From an uncultured Clostridia bacterium (GTDB lineage: Bacteria; Bacillota; Clostridia; Oscillospirales; Ruminococcaceae): a stretch of 7,305 bases of DNA. The stretch lies in NCBI GenBank assembly GCA_946533615.1, contig CAMNBY010000278.1, forward strand, positions 1 through 7,305, given 5' to 3'. This document shows positions 1 to 6,290 of the stretch, piece after piece (the stretch's first letter is position 1; the number at the start of each line of letters is the position of its first letter). The notes below the pieces were generated by a model that saw only the letters and a list, made by a program, of their open reading frames with translations, had not been told where the DNA came from and searched no databases. Both the position numbers and the translations under genes were made by a program.

Positions 1-190
1 TGAAAGAGGGGCGTGCCCTGCAAGAGAGGGCCGACCCGGGCGCGGGTGCGCAAGTCGCGAGAACGGCGGCAAGCCGCCTCACAACAGCGAAATATGCCGG
101 GTAGTCCTCGCGATACGGTGGGGGTCAGCCGAATAGAGAAAGAGGAACAAGCCCAAACAAGGGTCGAGCAAAAGGAAATGCCCTTTCACA
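1..190 (+). ncRNA. Candidate structured non-coding RNA, family not identified
   Basis: This GC-rich stretch has no convincing gene but supports a nested set of helices. The two ends pair: 2-5 with 184-187, then 9-14 with 178-183, leaving a 3-base bulge at 6-8. Inside, 34-39 (ACCCGG) pairs with 97-102 (CCGGGT), 65-70 (GGCGGC) pairs with 73-78, and 151-154 pairs with 161-164 across an A-rich loop. Purine-rich single-stranded runs (around 133-150 and 168-178) lie between helices, as in many structured RNAs. A 62-codon reading frame at 13-201 is Arg/Gln-rich, has no ribosome binding site and is probably spurious. I checked by eye for RNase P, tmRNA and SRP RNA signature motifs and did not find them. 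A raiA-type RNA is possible by size and host group, but this is only a guess. The strand is inferred from neighbouring genes; the RNA might extend left of the window. Confidence 0.42.
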
Positions 191-216
191 CGACTGTGTG
201 ATATGCGGAAGTTTTC

Positions 217-250
217 ACGCACTTTAGCTTTGTGTGTTAGGGTGTTTTTT
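217..250 (+). terminator. Weak possible intrinsic terminator
   Basis: Six base pairs (217-222 with 232-237, one of them G-T) enclose a nine-base loop. A run of six T occupies 245-250, but it starts seven bases after the stem, which is farther than in a typical intrinsic terminator. It would suit the end of the upstream RNA candidate. The evidence is weak. Confidence 0.22.
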
Positions 251-307
251 GCTGCGCTCACTCGCTTTGTGTGATAGTAAACATTCTGCCACGTCCTGCG
301 GAGCGTT

Positions 308-333
308 AATTGTGCATTGTGAATTGTGCATTG
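308..333. repeat. 12-bp direct repeat AATTGTGCATTG, two copies
   Basis: AATTGTGCATTG occurs at 308-319 and again at 322-333, separated by TG, giving a 14-base period. The unit resembles the low-complexity intergenic repeat fragments that are scattered in many clostridial genomes; that resemblance is from memory. No function can be read from it. Confidence 0.6.
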
Positions 334-415
334 CAAAGCTCTGCCGGGCGGTCGGCTGATAAATGGCAGCGGATTTAAAAAAAGAAAAATTGTGCAAAAT
401 GACGGGGGTTTTGAT

Positions 416-444
416 TTGCATTTTTTGTTGAGATGGTGTATAAT
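416..444 (+). promoter_or_regulatory. Probable sigma-A promoter of the envelope-lipid operon
   Basis: A perfect TATAAT lies at 439-444, with TTGCAT at 416-421 as a partial -35 box (TTG core kept) and a 17-base spacer. The surroundings are AT-rich, unlike the GC-rich coding sequence. A second possible pair, TTGTTG (425-430) with TATATT (447-452), overlaps it. A start near 451 would give a leader of about 40 bases before the ATG at 491, too short for a riboswitch. Confidence 0.65.
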
Positions 445-490
445 AATATATTGTATAGTAGGATAGTATGCGCTAAAGGAATGAATTGAA

Positions 491-1429
491 ATGTTTTACA
501 GCTTTTTTACCGAAAATCCGAGCTTTCCGCTGGCTGCTCTGGCCTTTGCGGCAAGCTTTGTTGTCTGCGCCGCAGCAATAGTGCTGTTCCGCGGGTTCCT
601 GCCAAAGGATCAGGGACGCGAATTCGCTGTGAACGGCGCCCTTTCTCAGGGCAAGCCGAGAGGCGCAGGGATAATACTCATATCCGTGTTTGTGCTTTGC
701 AGCGCCTTTTTCACAAAGATGAGCATTGAGAACGTCATCTACCTGGCGCTGATATTTGCGGCTATGCTCACGGGCTATCTGGACGACGCCGCGAAGATGC
801 CGTGGGGAGAGCTAAAAAAAGGCCTGCTCGACCTTGTGATCTCGGCGGGAGCTGCGGTAAACTTCGTCTGGCACAACGATACCGAGATCGGCTTTTTCGG
901 CACGACCCTCGACCTGCCGAAGGCGGTGTATGCCGTGCTTGGCGTCGCGCTTGTCTGGGGCAGCATAAACGTTGTAAACTGCACCGACGGCGTGGACGGG
1001 CTCTGCGGCTCGCTCTCGATGGTCAGCGTGTTCCTGTTCTCGGGCTTCTGCGATAACTATTTTCCCGCGCTGGTGATGCTCGGAGTGCTGGCGGCCTACC
1101 TCTGGTTCAACTGCCACCCCAGCAGGCTGCTGATGGGCGACGCGGGCTCGCGCTCGATCGGAGTTTTCATCGCCCTGATGGCAATGCGAAGCGGAAGGCC
1201 TCTGCTCTTTATCCCGTTCGTTCTGGTAATGATGATCGACGGCGGCCTTGGCCTTGTCAAGCTGACCATAATCAGGGTCACACACAAGCAGAGCTTCATG
1301 AGCGGCATAAGAACGCCTATCCACGACCACGTCAGAAAGAACAAGGACTGGTCGGACACACAGGTGGTGGCAAGGTTCGTTATCCTCCAGCTGGCGCTGG
1401 GGCTTACCGTCAAGCTGCTGCTTAAATAA
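491..1429 (+). CDS. MraY-family prenyl-phosphate sugar-phosphate transferase
   Basis: Integral membrane enzyme of 312 residues with about ten hydrophobic segments, as in MraY. The family transfers a phospho-sugar from a UDP donor to undecaprenyl phosphate at the inner membrane face. Family landmarks in order: the cytoplasmic loop with GREFAVNGALSQGKPRG (42-58), the LDD..K motif with D98, D99 and K102, NCTDGVDGL (163-171, D166 and D169), MGDAGS (215-220, D217) and a C-terminal loop TPIHDHVRKN (275-284). The T-D-G-x-D-G-L form and the HAVNG-like loop favour MraY over WecA/TagO. MraY normally ends this loop in three consecutive His; here it is H278-D279-H280. The start is ATG 491, preceded by AAAGGA at 475-480; an ATG at 481 meets a stop after one codon. 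It may be the organism's peptidoglycan MraY or a paralogue for another glycan. The family is secure, the exact substrate is not. Confidence 0.85.
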   Translation: MFYSFFTENPSFPLAALAFAASFVVCAAAIVLFRGFLPKDQGREFAVNGALSQGKPRGAGIILISVFVLCSAFFTKMSIENVIYLALIFAAMLTGYLDDAAKMPWGELKKGLLDLVISAGAAVNFVWHNDTEIGFFGTTLDLPKAVYAVLGVALVWGSINVVNCTDGVDGLCGSLSMVSVFLFSGFCDNYFPALVMLGVLAAYLWFNCHPSRLLMGDAGSRSIGVFIALMAMRSGRPLLFIPFVLVMMIDGGLGLVKLTIIRVTHKQSFMSGIRTPIHDHVRKNKDWSDTQVVARFVILQLALGLTVKLLLK

Positions 1430-1470
1430 ACAGAAGAAACAGGCACCACATCGAAAAGAGGAATCGTGAC

Positions 1471-2670
1471 TTGAAAAAGATCGTCGGATATGCTTTGAAC
1501 GTGCTGTTCATTATCCTGATCGCCTACCTGACACTGCATCTTCTTCTGAAGAATACAGAGCTGGAGGAGATCGTCTCCGATCTGGACAAGGCAGACAAGC
1601 GCTGGCTGGCACTGGGCGGCGTTTTTGTGTTCTGCTTTGTGGCGGGAGAATCCGTGATAATAAAATATATGCTCAGGCTGTTCGGCGACCGCACTCCCTT
1701 TCTGCGGTGCCTGAAATACAGCTTTGTGGGCTTCTTCTACAGCTACATCACCCCGTCGGCTTCGGGCGGCCAGCCTGCCCAGATGTACTACATGAAGAAG
1801 GACGGCATCAAGCTTGGCTACTCGACCCTGATAATGCTGGTCATCGCCATCGCCTACAAGGCCGTGCTGGTGGTGCTGGGCATCATCTTCTACCTCTTCG
1901 AGCACGAGTTCGTGGTGAGAAGCGTAGGAGAGTGGATGTGGCTGCTGATCGTGGGCTTTGTGCTGAACATCGCCTATATCGCAGGACTGGTGATCCTGTT
2001 CTTCAAGCCAAGGTCGGCAAGGCGCTTCGCTATCCGCGTGGTCTTCCTGCTGACAAAGCTTCACATTCTGGGGCACAAGAAGCTTGAGGGCGCCATCAAG
2101 AAGATCAACCGCATCTGCGATAACTACACCGAGGGCTCGCAGTACATCAAGACTCACCTGAGGACGGTGTGGAACATCTTCCTTATGACCGTCGTGCAAA
2201 GGATATTCCTGTTCGCGGTGACGTGGGTGGTCTACAAGTCCTACGGACTTACAGGGACAAGCTTCATAGCGATAATAACCCTCCAGACCATGATAGCGAT
2301 AACGGTCGAGATGCTGCCTCTTCCGGGAGCTGCGGGAATAACCGAGGCCTGCTTCATGGTGATGTTTGAGGGAGTTTTCGGCGAGGCGCTGGTGACCTCG
2401 GGTCTGCTGCTCAGCCGCGGGCTCACCTTCTACTGTCTGCTGATAGTGGGAGCGGTCGTGACCTTCATCGCACACATAATCGCAATGCGCAGAACTGCAA
2501 TGAAGGAGCCCCTGACCGAAAAGATACAGGCCGCGGGCTCTGTGGTGAACACCGCCGTAAAGCGCTCGGGCACAGCCGTGAAAAGCACGGTGGGAACAGC
2601 TGTTAAAAAATCGGGGACTGCCGTTAAAAAATCAGTCGAAAAGGTAAGATCAAGGAGTGACAAGCAATGA
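1471..2670 (+). CDS. YbhN/LPG-synthase-TM family flippase-like membrane protein
   Basis: Polytopic membrane protein of 399 residues with about eight hydrophobic segments (for example 5-27, 44-66, 117-143, 155-178, 233-256 and 316-338). It belongs to the family that includes the membrane half of MprF, shown by TPSASGGQPAQMYYMKKDGI (94-113) and PLPGAAGITEACF (283-295), both typical of stand-alone clostridial members. The catalytic aminoacyl-transferase domain of MprF is absent, so it should not make lysyl-phosphatidylglycerol by itself; lipid translocation is the usual proposal. The tail from about 341 is soluble, basic and repetitive, with four TAVK units. The start is TTG at 1471 with AGAGGA at 1457-1462, eight bases upstream; a nearby GTG at 1466 hits a stop. 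It follows the MraY-like gene by 41 bases and overlaps pssA by ATGA, so a role with phospholipids is likely but inferred. Confidence 0.85.
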   Translation: MKKIVGYALNVLFIILIAYLTLHLLLKNTELEEIVSDLDKADKRWLALGGVFVFCFVAGESVIIKYMLRLFGDRTPFLRCLKYSFVGFFYSYITPSASGGQPAQMYYMKKDGIKLGYSTLIMLVIAIAYKAVLVVLGIIFYLFEHEFVVRSVGEWMWLLIVGFVLNIAYIAGLVILFFKPRSARRFAIRVVFLLTKLHILGHKKLEGAIKKINRICDNYTEGSQYIKTHLRTVWNIFLMTVVQRIFLFAVTWVVYKSYGLTGTSFIAIITLQTMIAITVEMLPLPGAAGITEACFMVMFEGVFGEALVTSGLLLSRGLTFYCLLIVGAVVTFIAHIIAMRRTAMKEPLTEKIQAAGSVVNTAVKRSGTAVKSTVGTAVKKSGTAVKKSVEKVRSRSDKQ

Positions 2671-3296
2671 TAGGTTTTTATAATTACACGGTTATACTGA
2701 CGTACATCAGCCTTTGCTCGGCGGTGTTCGGCATCACACAGGTGTTTGAGGGCAACGAGAGCATAGCGTTTCTGTGTCTGGTGCTTTCGGGGATATGCGA
2801 CCTTTTTGACGGAAAGATCGCCCGCTCGAAAAAGGACCGCACCGACCGCGAGAAGATCTTCGGCATACAGATAGACTCGCTGGCCGACCTTGTGTGCTTC
2901 GGTGTGCTGCCTGCCTGCATCGGCTATCACTACGGCTTCAACCACGGCCTTGGCGTCGTGTCTGCAATACTTATCGTGCTCTGCGGCCTGATAAGACTCG
3001 GATATTTCAACGTCATGGAGGAGGAGCGTCAGCGCTCGACCACCGAGAACCGCAAGGAATATCAGGGTCTTCCGATAACCTCGACCTCTATCGTGCTGCC
3101 GCTGATCTTCATGGGAAGGCACAATATCCCGAAGGACGCTTATCCTTACGTTTTCCAGAGCTTCATGATACTTACGGCTATCCTCTTCGTTCTCAACATA
3201 AAGGTCAAGAAGCTCTCGATGAAGGGCATAATCGTGCTGTTCACGATCGGCGCGATAATCTTCATCGGATATATCACAATGTACGGCAGGAAGTAA
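2667..3296 (+). CDS. pssA: CDP-diacylglycerol-serine O-phosphatidyltransferase
   Basis: Membrane enzyme of 209 residues that condenses CDP-diacylglycerol with L-serine to give phosphatidylserine and CMP. The CDP-alcohol phosphotransferase signature is complete: D45-xx-D48-G49-xx-A52-R53, then G66-xxx-D70-xxx-D74, whose aspartates bind metal and nucleotide. The following DSLADLVCFGVLP (70-82) and the later YFNVMEEE plus YQGLPITST (132-140) are specific to PssA within the superfamily. The stretch between AR and G is 12 residues instead of the usual 8. About six or seven hydrophobic segments are visible. The ATG at 2667 overlaps the preceding stop by four bases and has AAGGAG at 2652-2657, nine bases upstream, which suggests translational coupling. 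The next gene, psd, uses its product. Confidence 0.93.
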   Translation: MIGFYNYTVILTYISLCSAVFGITQVFEGNESIAFLCLVLSGICDLFDGKIARSKKDRTDREKIFGIQIDSLADLVCFGVLPACIGYHYGFNHGLGVVSAILIVLCGLIRLGYFNVMEEERQRSTTENRKEYQGLPITSTSIVLPLIFMGRHNIPKDAYPYVFQSFMILTAILFVLNIKVKKLSMKGIIVLFTIGAIIFIGYITMYGRK

Positions 3297-3332
3297 AGCA
3301 CCGCTCAAAGAAAAATGAAGGAGTAAAATGCT

Positions 3333-4220
3333 ATGAGATACCGCGACAGAAAAGGAAACGAATTTGAACAGACCACAGGACAGGACGAGCTGCTGGCAAA
3401 GCTCTATGGCTCGACCATCGGAAGAGGCGCCATGAAGATCGCCTCGCTGCCGATCTTCTCAAAGCTGATGAGGTTCTTCCTCGACGGGCGCCTTTCTTCG
3501 GCCTTTGTGCTCCGCTTTGCCGAGCGCAACGACATCGACATCTTTGACTTCGAGAACAGGAAGTATTATTCCTTCAACGACTTCTTTGTAAGAAAGATCA
3601 AGCCGGGCCGCAGGCGCGTTGACCGCGACAAGAACGTTATCATCGCTCCCTCGGACGGAAAGATAAGCGCCTACAGGATAACAAACTCCAGCGAGTTCGT
3701 CGTAAAGAACTCGGTCTACACCGTAGGCTCGCTGCTGCGTGACTCCAAGCTTGCCGAGCGCTACAACGGCGGCACGGCGATCATAATCAGGCTCTCGCCC
3801 GACGACTACCACCGCTACTGCTACTGCGCCGACGGCGAAAAGAGCCGCAACAGAACGATAAACGGCGTGCTTCACACCGTGAACCCCATAGCAAACAAGT
3901 ACCTGCCCGTCTACAAGGAGAACTGCCGCGAGTACTGCATAATCAGAACAAAGAACTTCGGCGACATCATCCAGATGGAGGTAGGCGCGACCCTTGTCGG
4001 AAAGATAACCAACGTTCACCCCTACGGCAGGAGAATGGTGCGCAAGGGCGAAGAAAAGGGCTACTTCGAGTTCGGCGGCTCGACTATCATACTGCTGCTT
4101 GAAAAGGGAAAAGCCGCAGCCGACGAAGATCTGCTGATAAACACCCGCGAAGGCTTCGAGACCAAAGTCCTTCAGGGCGAAAGAATAGCGTACACGGCGT
4201 GTACCACGCAGGACGCGTGA
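3333..4220 (+). CDS. psd: Phosphatidylserine decarboxylase proenzyme
   Basis: A 295-residue pyruvoyl-dependent enzyme that converts phosphatidylserine to phosphatidylethanolamine at the membrane. Family landmarks: SFNDFFVRKIKPG (80-92), PSDGKI (106-111) with D108, DDYHRY (157-162) with H160, GVLHTVNP (178-185), and the self-cleavage site FGGST (247-251), where S250 should become the pyruvoyl group and the new N-terminus of the small alpha subunit. Bacterial enzymes usually read LGST here; GGST is a tolerated type. The second His of the HRxH motif is replaced by C163. Length and order match the clostridial form. The start is ATG 3333 with GAAGGAG at 3317-3323; an ATG at 3328 stops after two codons. 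It lies 36 bases after pssA, which supplies its substrate. Confidence 0.93.
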   Translation: MRYRDRKGNEFEQTTGQDELLAKLYGSTIGRGAMKIASLPIFSKLMRFFLDGRLSSAFVLRFAERNDIDIFDFENRKYYSFNDFFVRKIKPGRRRVDRDKNVIIAPSDGKISAYRITNSSEFVVKNSVYTVGSLLRDSKLAERYNGGTAIIIRLSPDDYHRYCYCADGEKSRNRTINGVLHTVNPIANKYLPVYKENCREYCIIRTKNFGDIIQMEVGATLVGKITNVHPYGRRMVRKGEEKGYFEFGGSTIILLLEKGKAAADEDLLINTREGFETKVLQGERIAYTACTTQDA

Positions 4221-4246
4221 TCGGCGGCAAGCAGAAGAGTTCAGTA

Positions 4247-4273
4247 AGAGGGGAACGCCCTCTCAAGGCTTTT
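4247..4273 (+). terminator. Weak hairpin after psd, possible terminator
   Basis: AGAGGG (4247-4252) pairs with CCCTCT (4258-4263) across a five-base loop. Four T follow at 4270-4273, six bases after the stem. The T run is short and displaced, so this may be an inefficient terminator, a processing site or a repeat remnant. It sits in the only gap of notable size (99 bases) between the lipid genes and the glucan gene. Confidence 0.3.
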
Positions 4274-4283
4274 CTCATCACTC

Positions 4284-4304
4284 ACCTCTAACCTCTAACA
4301 TCTA
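4284..4304. repeat. Three tandem 7-bp units just before the pullulanase gene
   Basis: ACCTCTA at 4284-4290 and 4291-4297 is followed by ACATCTA at 4298-4304. The block is pyrimidine-rich and ends right at the AAAAGGG (4304-4310) that serves as the ribosome binding site of the next gene. No promoter boxes are evident in the gap, so the downstream unit may depend on read-through or on a promoter inside the end of psd. Confidence 0.6.
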
Positions 4305-4319
4305 AAAGGGTGCTCTTTA

Positions 4320-6290
4320 ATGTATCAGATACAGGACTATGAACAATTTGACAGGAACTACGCCTATGACGGCGATGATCTCGGGGTGACCTTCCGTGAG
4401 GGGAAGACCATCTTCAAGACCTGGTCACCGCTTGCCACCGGCGTGTACTTAAAGCTATATCTGGACGGCGAAGGCAGCAACCTTATCGAGATACTCCCGA
4501 TGGAGCGGCTCGAGAGGGGCGTGTGGTATGTCGAGCTGATGCGTCACGCCGACGACGTTTACTACACCTTTACCTATGAGTATGACAACCACACAAGGTT
4601 CGAGACTATTGATATCTATGCCCGTGCCTGCGGAGTCAACGGCAAGCGCGGCTACATAACAGACCTCTCGCGCACAAATCCCGTGGGCTGGAGCGATACT
4701 CCGCGCCCGATCTGCGAGAACGCCTGCGATGCTGTCGTCTACGAGTGCCATGTCAGAGATTTTTCCGCCGACCCGTCAAGCGGCGTTGACCCCGAAAAGC
4801 GCGGACGCTTCGCAGCCTTCAAGGAGAGCGGCACAAATTATCTCGGCACCAAGACCTGTCTTGACCACCTGAAGGAGCTGGGTGTCACTCATGTTCAGCT
4901 GCTTCCTGTCTTTGACTTCTTCACCGTGGACGAGAGCAGACCCGACAAGCCGCAGTATAACTGGGGCTACGACCCGCTGAACTACAACTGCCTCGAGGGC
5001 TCGTACTCCACAGACCCCTTTGACCCGAGGAGCCGCATCAAGGAATTCAAGGAGCTGGTGATGACCCTGCACAAAAACGGCATCGGCGTCATCATGGACG
5101 TGGTGTACAACCACACCTACCACACGCGGGACAGCGCCTTCCACAAGACCTTCCCCTACTACTACCACAGGCTGAACCGCGACGGCAGCTTTTCAAACGG
5201 CTCGGGCTGCGGCAACGAGACCGCCTCCGACCATCTGATGTACCGCCGCTTTATGCTGAACTCGCTTAAATTCCTTGCCACAGAGTACAAGCTGGACGGC
5301 TTCCGCTTTGACCTTATGGCTCTGCACGATATAGAGACCGTGAACCTTATCCGCGACGAGCTGAACAAGTTTGACCCTCCGCTGCTGATGTACGGCGAGG
5401 GCTGGACAGGCGGCGAGAGCCCTCTGCCCTCGGACAAGCTGGCTTACAAGTGGAACTCCTACAGCTTCGGCAGAGTCGGCCTTTTCAACGACAACATACG
5501 CGACGCCGTGAAGGGCGGCACCTTCAACCCCTACGAGATCGGCTTTGTCAGCGGAAACCGCAACGCCTTCCACGTTCTCAGGAGAGGTATCGCAGGCTCC
5601 GTTCCGCACTGGCAGCTGAAGACCGCGCAGGAGGCCTGCTGGGCGTTCGAGCCCTCACAGGCGGTCAATTACTGCGAGGCTCACGACAACCACACCCTCT
5701 GGGACAAGCTCTCGATCTGCGCCAAGCACTTCGACCGCGAGACACGCAAGAAAATGGACAAGCTTGCGGCGGCGATAATAATACTCTCTCAGGGTATGCC
5801 GTTTTTGCAGCTCGGGCAGGATTTCCTTCGCTCGAAGCCGCGTATACCCCTCCCGGGAGAGGAGAACAACGAGGTCACGCGCGTGTGTCACGACAGCTAC
5901 AACGCCCCCGACTTCACCAACTCGATCAAGTGGGATCAGAAATATGAGAACATAGATGTTTTCAACTACTACAGAATGCTGATAAGGCTCAGGCGGAACA
6001 ATCCGCTTTTCAGGCTCAGGACCAAGGGCGACGTCGAGCGCTGCCTCTACTTCCTCGACACCCACGACGACAACTTCGTCGCCTTCAAGCTGGAGGACGA
6101 TCAGGACTGCATCGTGGTGGCTTTCAACCCCTATGAAGAAGAGCGCTGGCTCGAGCTGCCGCAGGGCAGGTTCTATATCAGGCTGAATCCGCAGGGAAAG
6201 ATGAACAAGTTCCCCGTCGAGGGCAGAGTCTGTATCGAGCCCGTCAGCGCAATGGTATATAAAAGACTTAAAAAGGATAGGAACGTGTGA
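4320..6290 (+). CDS. pulA: Type I pullulanase / alpha-1,6-glucan debranching enzyme (GH13)
   Basis: A 656-residue GH13 enzyme that hydrolyses alpha-1,6 branch points in pullulan, limit dextrin or glycogen. An N-terminal beta-rich domain (about 20-110, CBM48-like, with FKTWSPLATGVYLKLY at 32-47) precedes the catalytic barrel. The type I pullulanase signature YNWGYDP is at 213-219. The conserved GH13 regions are DVVYNH (260-265), GFRFDLM (327-333, nucleophile D331), YGEGW (358-362, acid/base E360) and HDN (455-457), so all catalytic residues are present. A C-terminal beta domain follows from about 570. There is no signal peptide, so it should act in the cytoplasm on glycogen or imported maltodextrins. 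The ATG at 4320 has only a modest ribosome binding site, AAAAGGG at 4304-4310. Glycogen debranching enzyme GlgX is the alternative label, but the YNWGYDP motif favours pullulanase. Confidence 0.92.
   Translation: MYQIQDYEQFDRNYAYDGDDLGVTFREGKTIFKTWSPLATGVYLKLYLDGEGSNLIEILPMERLERGVWYVELMRHADDVYYTFTYEYDNHTRFETIDIYARACGVNGKRGYITDLSRTNPVGWSDTPRPICENACDAVVYECHVRDFSADPSSGVDPEKRGRFAAFKESGTNYLGTKTCLDHLKELGVTHVQLLPVFDFFTVDESRPDKPQYNWGYDPLNYNCLEGSYSTDPFDPRSRIKEFKELVMTLHKNGIGVIMDVVYNHTYHTRDSAFHKTFPYYYHRLNRDGSFSNGSGCGNETASDHLMYRRFMLNSLKFLATEYKLDGFRFDLMALHDIETVNLIRDELNKFDPPLLMYGEGWTGGESPLPSDKLAYKWNSYSFGRVGLFNDNIRDAVKGGTFNPYEIGFVSGNRNAFHVLRRGIAGSVPHWQLKTAQEACWAFEPSQAVNYCEAHDNHTLWDKLSICAKHFDRETRKKMDKLAAAIIILSQGMPFLQLGQDFLRSKPRIPLPGEENNEVTRVCHDSYNAPDFTNSIKWDQKYENIDVFNYYRMLIRLRRNNPLFRLRTKGDVERCLYFLDTHDDNFVAFKLEDDQDCIVVAFNPYEEERWLELPQGRFYIRLNPQGKMNKFPVEGRVCIEPVSAMVYKRLKKDRNV

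Larger units (their letters stand above)
191..415. other. Non-coding gap with short degenerate repeats
   Basis: No gene is supported here. The stretch holds three copies of TGTGTG-A/T-TA starting at 195, 231 and 268, and a 12-base direct repeat at 308-333. A weak hairpin (217-222 with 232-237, one wobble pair) is followed seven bases later by six T (245-250), which could end transcription of the RNA candidate to the left. From 338 to 415 the sequence becomes A-rich and leads into the promoter of the next gene. Short frames on the minus strand have no ribosome binding site and no recognisable family. Confidence 0.5.

Noticed and set aside
13..201. 62-codon frame on the + strand at the left edge
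   Set aside because: No ribosome binding site, Arg/Gln/Glu-rich with no recognisable fold, and it coincides with a foldable RNA-like region.
195..277. CRISPR array suggested by 36-37 base periodicity
   Set aside because: Repeats are only 9-14 bases with mismatches, there are three copies, and no cas genes are near.
445..490. Riboswitch or T-box in the leader of the first operon
   Set aside because: The leader after the probable promoter is only about 40 bases and shows no strong fold.
1096..2475. 459-codon frame on the minus strand
   Set aside because: It runs antisense across two clear membrane-protein genes and the gap between them, and its His/Gln/Asp-rich composition is that of a shadow frame in GC-rich coding DNA.
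1471..2670. MprF lysyl-phosphatidylglycerol synthase
   Set aside because: Only the membrane part is present; the C-terminal aminoacyl-transferase domain is missing and is replaced by a short basic tail.
4190..4204. Inverted repeat GTACAC-GGC-GTGTAC near the end of psd
   Set aside because: It lies inside coding sequence for Tyr-Thr-Ala-Cys-Thr, is short, and has no promoter beside it; an operator role cannot be supported.
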